From: JAPOUP01 sp965199865
GTDB lineage: Bacteria > Pseudomonadota > Alphaproteobacteria > Rhodobacterales > Rhodobacteraceae
Assembly (NCBI GenBank): GCA_965199865.1
Contig: CBDATU010000013.1
Span: 1-64,000 of the forward strand
Direction: 5' to 3'
Length of the DNA stretch: 64,000 nucleotides
Part shown: positions 56,544 through 64,000 of the stretch, in pieces
Position numbering within the stretch: the stretch's first letter is position 1
How the letters are laid out: every line of letters begins with the position of its first letter
Program-made: the position numbers and the translations under genes
The notes under the pieces: model-generated
Seen by the model: the letters and a program-made list of their open reading frames with translations, nothing else
Told to the model about the DNA's origin: nothing
The model's database searches: none

Positions 56544-57980
56544 ATGAACCAGATTGCTACGAAAGAGCCGACTTTCCGTGAATCCGTGGACCTGATGTTC
56601 AACAGAGCGGTGGCACTCATGGATCTGCCGCCCGGACTGGAAGAGAAGATTCGCGTCTGCAATTCAACCTATACGGTTCGGTTTGGAGTGCGCCTCCGAG
56701 GCCAGATTCAGACATTTGTCGGATACCGTTCAGTTCATTCTGACCACATGGAGCCCGTAAAGGGGGGAATCCGCTACGCTATGGGCGTCAATCAGGATGA
56801 GGTTGAGGCGCTCGCGGCACTTATGACCTACAAATGCGCTTTGGTCGAAGCGCCTTTCGGAGGATCAAAGGGGGGGCTTCGCATTGATCCCAGGCAATAT
56901 GAGGAATACGAACTGGAAATGATAACGCGTCGCTTCGCGTACGAACTGGCGAAGCGTGATCTGATCAATCCTTCGCAGAACGTTCCTGCGCCTGATATGG
57001 GAACGGGAGAACGCGAAATGGCATGGATCGCGGATCAGTACAGCCGGATGAACACAACCGACATTAACGCGCGTGCCTGCGTAACCGGCAAACCACCGCA
57101 TGCTGGAGGTATTTCCGGTCGGGTCGAGGCGACCGGACGCGGTGTGCAATTTGCCTTGCGTGAGTTCTTCCGAAATTCACAGGATGTGGCGAAGACTGTG
57201 CTGAGCGGTACACTGGATGGCAAGAGTGTGATCGTGCAGGGCCTCGGCAATGTGGGCTACCACGCCGCGAAATTCCTCACCGAAGAGGATGGGGCGAGAA
57301 TCGTTGGCATCATCGAGCGCGACGGCGCGCTTGTTGACGAAAACGGGCTTGATGTCGAGGCAGTGCGTAGCTGGATCGGGAGTCACGGCGGCGTCCGCGG
57401 ATTTGCGGATGGTACGTATGTCGAGGATGGCACAAGGGTGCTTGAAAATGAATGCGACATCCTGATTCCGGCAGCACTGGAAGGTGTAATCCACATCGGT
57501 AATGCTCAGGACATCAAGGCGCCGCTGATCATCGAGGCGGCGAACGGGCCGGTTACGGCCAATGCGGATGAGATCCTTCGCAAGAAAGGAACGGTGATCA
57601 TTCCCGACATGTACGCAAATGCGGGCGGCGTGACAGTTAGCTATTTCGAGTGGGTCAAGAATCTTTCGCACATCCGTTTCGGTCGCATGGGTCGGCGCCA
57701 GGAAGAGGCGCGGCACCAGTTGATCGTGGACGAGCTGCAGCGGCTCGACGAGCGACTTGGTGATGCCTGGTCAATGACCCCGGATTTCAAGGAACGATAC
57801 CTGCGCGGGGCGGACGAGCTGGAACTCGTGCGTTCGGGTCTCGACGACACGATGCGCATTGCCTATCAGGCCTGCTCGCAGGTCTGGAACGAGCGTGACG
57901 ATGTGACAGACCTGCGCACTGCGAGCTATTTGGTGGCAATTGGGCGTGTTGCCACCAGCTACCGCGCAAAGGGTCTTTAG
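56544..57980 (+). CDS. Glutamate dehydrogenase (Glu/Leu/Phe/Val family)
   Basis: This hexameric-type amino acid dehydrogenase of 478 residues has the substrate-binding VKGGIRYAMG near 72-81, MTYKCALVEAPFGGSKGGL (94-112) with two conserved lysines, and PAPDMGTGEREMAWI. The nucleotide-binding VQGLGNVGYHAAKF and ANAGGVTVSYFEW close the core. It interconverts glutamate and 2-oxoglutarate. ATG 56544 is preceded by CGAGGA and starts the normal N-terminus. The DUF6151 gene begins 12 bp after its stop, so the two are probably co-transcribed. Confidence 0.95.
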   Translation: MNQIATKEPTFRESVDLMFNRAVALMDLPPGLEEKIRVCNSTYTVRFGVRLRGQIQTFVGYRSVHSDHMEPVKGGIRYAMGVNQDEVEALAALMTYKCALVEAPFGGSKGGLRIDPRQYEEYELEMITRRFAYELAKRDLINPSQNVPAPDMGTGEREMAWIADQYSRMNTTDINARACVTGKPPHAGGISGRVEATGRGVQFALREFFRNSQDVAKTVLSGTLDGKSVIVQGLGNVGYHAAKFLTEEDGARIVGIIERDGALVDENGLDVEAVRSWIGSHGGVRGFADGTYVEDGTRVLENECDILIPAALEGVIHIGNAQDIKAPLIIEAANGPVTANADEILRKKGTVIIPDMYANAGGVTVSYFEWVKNLSHIRFGRMGRRQEEARHQLIVDELQRLDERLGDAWSMTPDFKERYLRGADELELVRSGLDDTMRIAYQACSQVWNERDDVTDLRTASYLVAIGRVATSYRAKGL

Positions 57981-57992
57981 AGAGAGGATCGG

Positions 57993-58583
57993 ATGGATTC
58001 TGCTGGCATAGGATTCTCCTGCCGATGCGGCGAGGTGAAGGGTAGCCTGCTTGGCGCGTCGGCTGGAAACGGAAGTCATGTTCTCTGCCACTGCAGTGAC
58101 TGTCAGGCATTCGCAAGGTTTCTGGAAGTGTCCGAGATTCTTGACAGAAACGGGGGCACGGCGATCTATCAGACGCTTCCTGGGAGATTGGCGTTCACCG
58201 AGGGCAGCGATCTATTGCGGTCGCTTCGATTGTCCGACGACGGGCTTCTGCGGTGGTATGCGGGCTGCTGCCGCACTCCGCTTGGCAACACGATTCCCAC
58301 GCCGAAGTTCCGTTTCGTGGGAGTTCCGCTTGCAGCGCTGCCCGAAGCTGGAGGGACAATAGGTCCTCTAATTGGCAGTTTTTCCGCCGAGGAAGCCCCT
58401 CAGGGCGCTCACCCACCTGCGGACTTTGGTCTTTCCCGTGTTAGACGCCGCGCCGCTCTGAGGCATTTTGCCAGTTTGATTGGACTCGCGCCCGGTGGCT
58501 CGCCATTTTTCGTGGATGGCAAGCCCGTCGCAGCTCCATATGTCCTGACGGATGATGAACGCAGGGCCGCTTACCGTGCATGA
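57993..58583 (+). CDS. DUF6151 family protein (GFA-like zinc fold)
   Basis: The 196-residue protein has CRCG at 10-13, CHCSDCQAF at about 32-40 and GCCRTPLGNT at 91-100, a pattern of cysteines like that of the glutathione-dependent formaldehyde-activating (GFA) zinc fold. This family is DUF6151, for which I know no experimental function. GGTDDERR-like residues close the protein. It follows glutamate dehydrogenase by 12 bp, with AGAGAGGAT as a ribosome-binding site. Confidence 0.82.
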   Translation: MDSAGIGFSCRCGEVKGSLLGASAGNGSHVLCHCSDCQAFARFLEVSEILDRNGGTAIYQTLPGRLAFTEGSDLLRSLRLSDDGLLRWYAGCCRTPLGNTIPTPKFRFVGVPLAALPEAGGTIGPLIGSFSAEEAPQGAHPPADFGLSRVRRRAALRHFASLIGLAPGGSPFFVDGKPVAAPYVLTDDERRAAYRA

Positions 58584-59286
58584 GTTGCCTTGATTCGACT
58601 TTGTTCAGCTGAAGAATCGCCTGAGGATGGCCGCTTTCCGTCCGGGAGGATGACCAGTCGCGGAAGCAGGTCTGATGTCTCCGGATCGTTTCACCTGGCA
58701 CCGAAGGTCCTGCACCCTTGCCATCATTGAGGGAGTGGATAGGCCGATGTGTGGTTCATGACGCTGGTGGCAGTGCTTGATGCCAACGGGCAAGACCAGC
58801 TCTGGAGGTGCCCTGCCATCTCTACGAATGGGAAACCCAGGTCCACTTCGCGGTGCAACGCCATCAGCAGCGAAATTCCGGATGCCGAGCACAGGATGTC
58901 ACCAAAGAGCCGGTGCGAACGACGGATGCCAGGGTTCGGGTCTATCGCCACGCTGACCTCCGAAGATGGACCGGAGCGATCTTCCGATGCCGGAAGGTAG
59001 GCAGGCTGCATCACCGTGGGTCAGTGCCGCATTTGCATATCAGACATGTGCAAAGTTCGGAACGGCCCAGTCATGCAGTCATGGCGTCAGTATGTGGGCC
59101 ACGGTCATGCGGTCAGCTCAGTCTGAACGCAGCGGCGAATGTGCTGACGCGTGGGACGGGGCTTGTGCGTGCGAAGGCGGGGTCACACGGCCAGGAAACG
59201 CGAAGACGTATGCGAGGGCGGCAATAGGGGCGGCTTCGTATGTGACTGCCAACGCGAACGATAGCTGCTGCCGTGAACGGAGGGGG
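58584..59286. other. Non-coding gap between convergent genes
   Basis: About 700 bp with no gene that I can support. It separates convergent units. I found no clear terminator hairpin. Confidence 0.4.
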
Positions 59287-60006
59287 CTAGTTGCGTGGGA
59301 AATTGGGGCGGTCTGGGCCATAATGCTCCGCCAGATAGTCGAGAATGACCGTCTTTGTGTCGTCCTCTATCGAATCCATCCCCTGTTCGCTGACCATTAA
59401 GTCAAGAAGCTCGTCCCATTGTTCGCGATTAAGGCCCTGTTGCACAACGATCCGTTCCGAGTGGCAGGGCGTGCAGGCGTCGAAGGTCTCGGACGCGCCG
59501 GATGCTGTCACCATAAGGCCAAGATTTTCCGGCTCTGGTAGTAGAGAATTCGCTGAAGCTTCCTGTGTCGGCCCGAAATCGAGCGGGTTGTCGCTCATTT
59601 CGTTCAGGAAGGCGATGACATCGACGCGGTCACGCTCGCGGCGCAGGCCGACAAAGCTCATGGAGGTGCCCTTCACCAGCGCACGTGGCCTTTCGAGATA
59701 GGCGTCGAGGCGCTCAGCCGTCCACCTACCACCAAGCTCCACCATCGCCTTTGAATAGCGGAAACCCTCCATGGCCGCGACCGGTGCGCCGACAATGCCC
59801 CAGAGATTGGGCCCGATCCTGTCGCGCCCATCCTTCACGGATGTATGGCAGGCGGAGCATTTTCGAAAGACCTTCCTGCCCCGGTCGGGGTCGCCCGCGG
59901 CGAGGTGTGCTTCGAGATTTGTCGCGCTCGCTGGGGGCGGTGCGGCACAGGCACACAGCAATAACACCGCCACGAATGCGGTTCGTATCGAGATGTATGT
60001 GCGCAT
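59287..60006 (-). CDS. Dihaem cytochrome c, partner of the sulfite-oxidase-type enzyme
   Basis: This 239-residue exported cytochrome has two haem sites: CSACH (Cys50, Cys53, His54) and CTPCH (Cys178, Cys181, His182). The first domain is a class I c-type (GPNLWGIVG, GTSMSF with the Met ligand). The N-terminal VLLLCAC can be read as a signal peptide with a lipobox at Cys20, so it may be membrane-anchored. It lies six bases downstream of the molybdoenzyme, so it is the likely electron acceptor, as SoxD or SorB are for their partners. Confidence 0.9.
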   Translation of the reverse strand: MRTYISIRTAFVAVLLLCACAAPPPASATNLEAHLAAGDPDRGRKVFRKCSACHTSVKDGRDRIGPNLWGIVGAPVAAMEGFRYSKAMVELGGRWTAERLDAYLERPRALVKGTSMSFVGLRRERDRVDVIAFLNEMSDNPLDFGPTQEASANSLLPEPENLGLMVTASGASETFDACTPCHSERIVVQQGLNREQWDELLDLMVSEQGMDSIEDDTKTVILDYLAEHYGPDRPNFPRN

Positions 60007-60012
60007 TTTCCG

Positions 60013-61305
60013 TCAGGCGATGCGCAGTGCCACCCGGTGCATGGTGTTGTTGAGATAGCCTTTCGGATTCCAGTCGATGGCGAAGGGCTGCATCTCGCCG
60101 GCGCTGTCTGTCGCCCGTGCCCAGACCTCGTAATATCCGGCCTCCGGGAAAGTGACTGTTTGGCGCCAGTTTTGCCAGGCACCGGCGTTGACTGGTCCAT
60201 CGAGTGTGGCTGCCATCCAGGTCTTACCAAAATCGATGGAGAGATCGACTGCCGAAACCGTACGATCGCCCGACCAGGCATGGCCGCGCACCTCAACCTC
60301 CCGGGCTGCGGCGATGCCGTTTTCCGGCGCTGTCACCAGCGACTTCACGGGCATGCGCTCGATGATCTCGAAATCTTCCTCTGGCACGCTGTCGCCGGGG
60401 GCGACCTGATAACGGGGCACACGGTAGGACTTCCCTGTCATCTTCGGCCCGTCATGCACCTGGTCGCGGAGGTCGATACGTGTCAGCCATTTCTGCGAAC
60501 AGGAGCCAGGCCAGCCCGGCACCACCAGGCGGAGTGGAGCACCGTTCTGTCTGTGTAGTGGCCCACCGTTCATCGCGAATGCGATGAGCACATTGTCGGT
60601 CATCGCCTTCGCGATTGGTAGGCCGCGCGAGATCGGCACCTTGCCCGGTTTGCCGGAAAGATGGGCGTCTGAGCCGTAATGCGCGGTGTAGACCACACTT
60701 GGCTTGACGCCGAATTTTTTAAGTACATCAGCGAGTCTGACACCAGTCCACTCCGAGCAGCCGACGGCGCCCACTGTCCACTGATTCCCCGTCGCTGGTG
60801 GATCGAAAAAGGCCCGGCCGTTGCCGCCGCATTCAATGGTAAGCGCCATGGTCACCACCTCGAACTGCGTCTGCAGGTCGTTGATCGTGAGCGTCGCCGG
60901 GTTTTCCACCAACCCGTCGAGAGTGAGGGTCCATCTGGCGGCATCGACATTCTCAGGTGGCAGGCCGTTATTGCGGATGAAGTGCCGAGCGGTGGGTGTA
61001 ATCGCATCGTCGAGCAGATGCGCAGGCGTCTCGGCATTGATCGGCCGGTCGTTCAGGAGTGTCAGGCCATCCTTGCCGACCAGTATGTCTTCAGCGGCAA
61101 AGGCGGCTGGCACCAGGCCGTATGGCATGTTGGCATAGAAAGGGATCGTCATGCCGAGCAGGCCGCCTGCCGTCAGCCCCGCACCAGTAAAGAAGCCCCG
61201 TCGGCTCAAGTCCGAGGCGGGTTCGAAAAAATTCCGGTGCGCCTCTTCCGGCTTTTCTGCGAAGTAGGCGTGAAGCCCTCCTCTGTCCTGCGGCTCCTTT
61301 GGCAT
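60013..61305 (-). CDS. Sulfite-oxidase-family molybdoenzyme (SoxC/SorA-like sulfite dehydrogenase)
   Basis: This 430-residue periplasmic enzyme has a Tat signal (SRRGFFTG at 34-41). The molybdopterin domain contains MALTIECGGNGR with the Mo ligand Cys159, GAVGCSEWTGVRLADVLKK and HYGSDAH. A C-terminal Ig-like dimerisation domain (VRGHAWSGDRTVSAVDLS) completes the fold. Members oxidise sulfite, or sulfur-bound sulfane in SoxCD. The downstream dihaem cytochrome c fits this role. No other sox genes are present, so a stand-alone sulfite dehydrogenase is more likely than a Sox complex. Confidence 0.9.
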   Translation of the reverse strand: MPKEPQDRGGLHAYFAEKPEEAHRNFFEPASDLSRRGFFTGAGLTAGGLLGMTIPFYANMPYGLVPAAFAAEDILVGKDGLTLLNDRPINAETPAHLLDDAITPTARHFIRNNGLPPENVDAARWTLTLDGLVENPATLTINDLQTQFEVVTMALTIECGGNGRAFFDPPATGNQWTVGAVGCSEWTGVRLADVLKKFGVKPSVVYTAHYGSDAHLSGKPGKVPISRGLPIAKAMTDNVLIAFAMNGGPLHRQNGAPLRLVVPGWPGSCSQKWLTRIDLRDQVHDGPKMTGKSYRVPRYQVAPGDSVPEEDFEIIERMPVKSLVTAPENGIAAAREVEVRGHAWSGDRTVSAVDLSIDFGKTWMAATLDGPVNAGAWQNWRQTVTFPEAGYYEVWARATDSAGEMQPFAIDWNPKGYLNNTMHRVALRIA

Positions 61306-61738
61306 ATCGTTCTCCCGTGTCGAATTCCGTTATTGTCCCAACGGAAAAGTGGCACCTCTTTCGGTTTCTGATCCTATCTCCGTGCGAAATTTCTGTCTAG
61401 ATGCTGTCTCACGATATGGTGCAATCGTCTTTGGACTTCTGTCACGGTGGTTGTTCTGCATTGCTGTCAATATGTCCGAAAACAGGCGACCGGGCCGGAA
61501 TATGCAGGAGCCGCAGGGAATTTCCAAAGGGGTCGAAGATCCCAGTGTTAGCGGACGTGACAGAGTGGCCTTGGGATGTAGAGGATATTGTGCGTTTGGA
61601 AAATGAAGCGGCCCTGAAACCAGATCCATGAGGCCCCTGTGGAAATCGGATTTCAAACTGACCCACTCACGCACGCCTGAGGCATTTGTCCGGCAACGCA
61701 TTTTGTTAAATGGTCAGCATAGCGGGAAAGGGAAGCTG
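61306..61738. other. Intergenic region between divergent genes
   Basis: 433 bp between the leftward molybdoenzyme gene and the rightward ATPase relic. It must contain the promoter for the molybdoenzyme. One rightward frame near 61525-61620 is coherent (IPVLADVTEWPWDVEDIV) but has no recognisable family. Confidence 0.4.
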
Positions 61739-63091
61739 GTGAATTGGTTTTCGCATGGAACTGACGGGCCGGACCTTGAGGGCTTGGCAAAGTTCGTCGA
61801 GATGGGTGACCGCCGCTGGACACCGTTTTTCGTTGGACGCGAAGAGCGGATCACCGTGGCCGAGCGGTTCTGTGCCGAGACGCTGTCACTGGCGAAGAGA
61901 AGGGAATGGGTCGTTGAGGGTGCCACGCGCGTCCTCCAGGGCGCGCCGGGTGCTGGCAAGACAGCGATTCTCTCCGAACTGAAGCGGCGCTGGAAACGAA
62001 AGAGGCGGACGGCTCCGGTCGCAGTAGGGGTGGATGCAGCGGATCTCGCCGGTCCGGCAAGGATCGCCATCAACATCGCCGAAGCCGTCAGGTCCGGCAA
62101 CAGCGGTGAATGGCTGATCACGAGATACGGGTTGTTAGCGGCAGCGTTGGGATCGGCGGGACGGGAGTTGACGGACGGATCCGACACTCCTCTGCACCAG
62201 CCAGAATCGATCTGCACACCCTGAGGGGAAAGGTTGCTGCCTTCCGGCTGGGGCCGGCCCGTCTGCCCGATGGTTGACGAGATCCAGGATGCCGGGCCAA
62301 GCGCCAGGCCCTGCACAAGGCCACGCTGAACCTGCCGATCGTACCGCTCTACGCCGGGTTCGGCAATTCAAAGGACGTTCTGGACGATATCGGCCTGTCG
62401 CGTCTGGACATCGACAATGCGGTGCATGGCATCGGGTGCCTAGATCTCGATCAAGCGGCGGAAGCAGTGGAGATGATGCTGAACCACTTCAGGGTGGACC
62501 GGTCTGAGGCAACGGAGGACTGGTCGGCTTTGGTCGCCAGGAGATCGGAAGGCTGGCCGATGCATTTGCACAGCGGCATGCGTGCCCTTGCCGCGGTACT
62601 GATCGATGCCAATGGTCCTCTGGCTTCTGTCGACAACGACGCGGTGAAGGTACGGGGGCGGGAATACCGCATCCAGGCCTATCACAGACGGATTTCGTCC
62701 GAAGATGCAGGATGCCAGCCTGCTGGTGGCCAAGATCATGGCCGCGATTCCGGCAGAGGGAATGGTTAGGAAGACCATTCGTGCGCGACTCCTTCGGAAG
62801 GCGTGCCCGGCAGGTGATCCTGAAGGCGAGGGTCTGTGGCTACCTGAAGGCATGAGCGGGGTTGGTTTTCTTGATTACCTCGTGCGCAGGGGCGTACTGC
62901 AGGATTGCGGCACCGGCCGGTATTCCTACCCGATCCCATCGCTCAGGAGATTCCTGATCGAACAGGGTGGGCTGGCACCAGTTCAGGCCGCAGCTAGGAT
63001 CAGGTATGAACCCGATAGAAAAGCGAAGTCCGCCAGAAAGATAAGGCAAGCCCTGCTTCCTCTTGCAAGCGCAACGCCGTCGGTAGCGTGA
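61739..63091 (+). pseudogene. Stand-alone AAA ATPase, copy 3, at least three frameshifts
   Basis: A GTG at 61739, after GGGAAGCTG, begins a frame aligning with copy 1 (DLEGLAKFVEMGDRR, FFVGR, Walker A GAPGAGKT). It ends at 62224. Walker B (MVDEIQDAG) appears in another frame at 62270, NLPIVPLYAGFGNSKDVL in a further frame from about 62295, and the C-terminal part LLVAKIMAAIPAEG to PIPSLRRFLI in yet another after about 62702. The reconstructed protein matches copies 1 and 2 along its whole length. It is closer to copy 1 at Walker B. Several independent lesions make true decay likely. Confidence 0.82.
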
Positions 63092-63156
63092 ATCCGGCTG
63101 CACATATGATGTCATCAATCAGCGGAGCAGCGGCGGTCTGTCAGGAAGACCACTGA

Positions 63157-63402
63157 TTTCCTGGCGCAACGTGCACGTGGTTCGCTGCCGGCCACAAGAA
63201 AGCCCGCTGGAATTCAGCCAAGTTCTGGGGGGACGGTCCATTTGAATTTGAGGAGCGTGAACGGGATCGGTTATGGATAGTCTACAAGGCGGACGGGAAT
63301 TCGCTTCTAAACGTGCAGCGCGACGCGCTCTTCGGCGTCTGTACCGAGATTGACACGTCCAGCACGAACAGGTGCTACGCATTCGGGATCTTCATCACAT
63401 AA
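63157..63402 (+). pseudogene. C-terminal gene fragment, unknown family
   Basis: From 63157 to the TAA at 63400 a rightward frame of about 80 codons, without a start codon, reads like a real protein end, with AGHKKARWNSAKFWGDGPFEF, DRLWIVYKADGNSLL and CYAFGIFIT. I do not recognise the family. It lies between the ATPase relic and an IS630 gene and looks like the tail of a gene whose front was lost. Confidence 0.4.
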
Positions 63403-63478
63403 GTCATGGAAGATAGATCGGACCAGCCTTTGGATGGTGATGGGTGCTTTGGCCTTCCGTGAGACTAGTGGTCTACCA

Positions 63479-64000
63479 TCATTGTATCTCCGGATATTGG
63501 GACTTCAGCCTGATCCGTGCGTCTTCCGTCGTGAACCGCCAGTCCACCTTTCCACCCGACCCGTTGCGCCGCTCCTGCCAGGCCGCCACTTCCCCTATCA
63601 TGGTGGGCTGGTCCGGTATCCGCCGGTCCAGGCACTGTCGGACGGGGACGCCGGTCCCGGTCTCCGCCATGTCCGTCCGGCTGCCGTGCCTCGGCATGAG
63701 GACGATGTCCAGCCGCGAGGCGATCCGGCGGGCCTCCTCCGGCGGGAAGGTCCCGTGGAGCGACCCGGTGCCGTGCCTGTTCAGGCTGTCCATCACCAGC
63801 GTGACGCGCTTTCCCGGCAGGTCCCCGTCGACCAGCCTCCCGATCCGTCGGGCCCAGTCCCGTTTCGTCCTCGTGTCGGTCACCGCGACGCGCCGCCAGC
63901 CTTCGAGCGGGGCATGGAACATGAAGATGCCGGACACTCCGTTCCGGAGGTGTTCGAAGTCGTGGATCTCCGGGCGTCCCGACCGGGCCGGGATCGGCGT
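63479..64000 (-). CDS. IS630-family transposase (3' part; 5' end beyond the window)
   Basis: The leftward frame is open to the window edge. It contains SGIFMFHAPLEGWR, VTLVMDSLNRH (DDE Asp), PRHGSRTDMAETG (normally PKHGSWLNMAEIE, catalytic Glu kept), RQCLDRRIPD and WRFTTEDARIRLKSQYP, all diagnostic of the C-terminal half of IS630 transposases. It is much more GC-rich than the relics next to it and shows no frameshift in view, so it may be a recent arrival. Confidence 0.88.
   Translation of the reverse strand, partial: TPIPARSGRPEIHDFEHLRNGVSGIFMFHAPLEGWRRVAVTDTRTKRDWARRIGRLVDGDLPGKRVTLVMDSLNRHGTGSLHGTFPPEEARRIASRLDIVLMPRHGSRTDMAETGTGVPVRQCLDRRIPDQPTMIGEVAAWQERRNGSGGKVDWRFTTEDARIRLKSQYPEIQ

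Noticed and set aside
1..64000. CRISPR array, rRNA or riboswitch
   Set aside because: I saw no regularly spaced repeats, no rRNA sequence and no riboswitch consensus on either strand.

Overview
The window looks like chromosomal DNA of a GC-rich alphaproteobacterium, most likely Rhodobacterales or a close relative. The evidence is the gene families (liv, TRAP and Tct transporters, a DUF6151 protein, choline sulfatase) and a same-strand order hom, glpX, recJ that I know from that group. Coding density is low. Many genes are broken by single frameshifts, in-frame stops or insertion sequences, and relics of five or six IS families are scattered through long non-coding stretches. This resembles a genome in decay, as in host-associated bacteria. 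Several frameshifts sit in homopolymers, so assembly or sequencing error is a live alternative for some of them.

Layout. 1-3098 is the end of a branched-chain amino acid type ABC importer operon (livHMGF). It faces an AGCS sodium symporter gene with one nonsense codon (3493-4869). 5462-8652 holds a frameshifted AAA ATPase and an ISAs1 relic, and a DmpA-like P1 peptidase follows. 10540-24820 is a compact catabolic island organised around a MarR regulator. Leftward it encodes MarR, P450, VOC protein, FAD hydroxylase, amidohydrolase and a COG0523 GTPase. Rightward it encodes a NicX-like 2,5-dihydroxypyridine dioxygenase, a NicD-like hydrolase, acyl-CoA dehydrogenase, acyl-CoA ligase and a DctPQM TRAP importer. 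I infer uptake and degradation of an N-heteroaromatic or related aromatic acid.

24879-35537 is an accessory stretch: a frameshifted NYN nuclease, an intact AAA ATPase between 120-bp direct repeats, a copper-type P-ATPase, IS1595 and IS30 relics, a GIY-YIG nuclease, an orphan ThDP enzyme, a decayed short Rossmann protein and tRNA-Asn. 36172-45892 is a second transport and catabolism cluster: TauE/SafE exporter, metallophosphoesterase, TctA, TctB, a ROK regulator split by an IS5 element, TctC, a choline-sulfatase-like enzyme and the stub of a choline-dehydrogenase-like gene.

46327-54936 holds tRNA-Glu and the housekeeping set recJ, glpX, hom, here pulled apart by non-coding DNA and a very GC-rich Rpn-family nuclease gene. 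56544-61305 carries glutamate dehydrogenase, a DUF6151 protein and a Tat-exported sulfite-oxidase-type molybdoenzyme with a dihaem cytochrome c. The right end has a third, heavily broken AAA ATPase copy and the 3' part of an IS630 transposase gene.

The two points most worth following are the divergent NicX/P450/FAD-hydroxylase/TRAP island and the three-copy family of stand-alone AAA ATPases, one copy of which lies between direct repeats.
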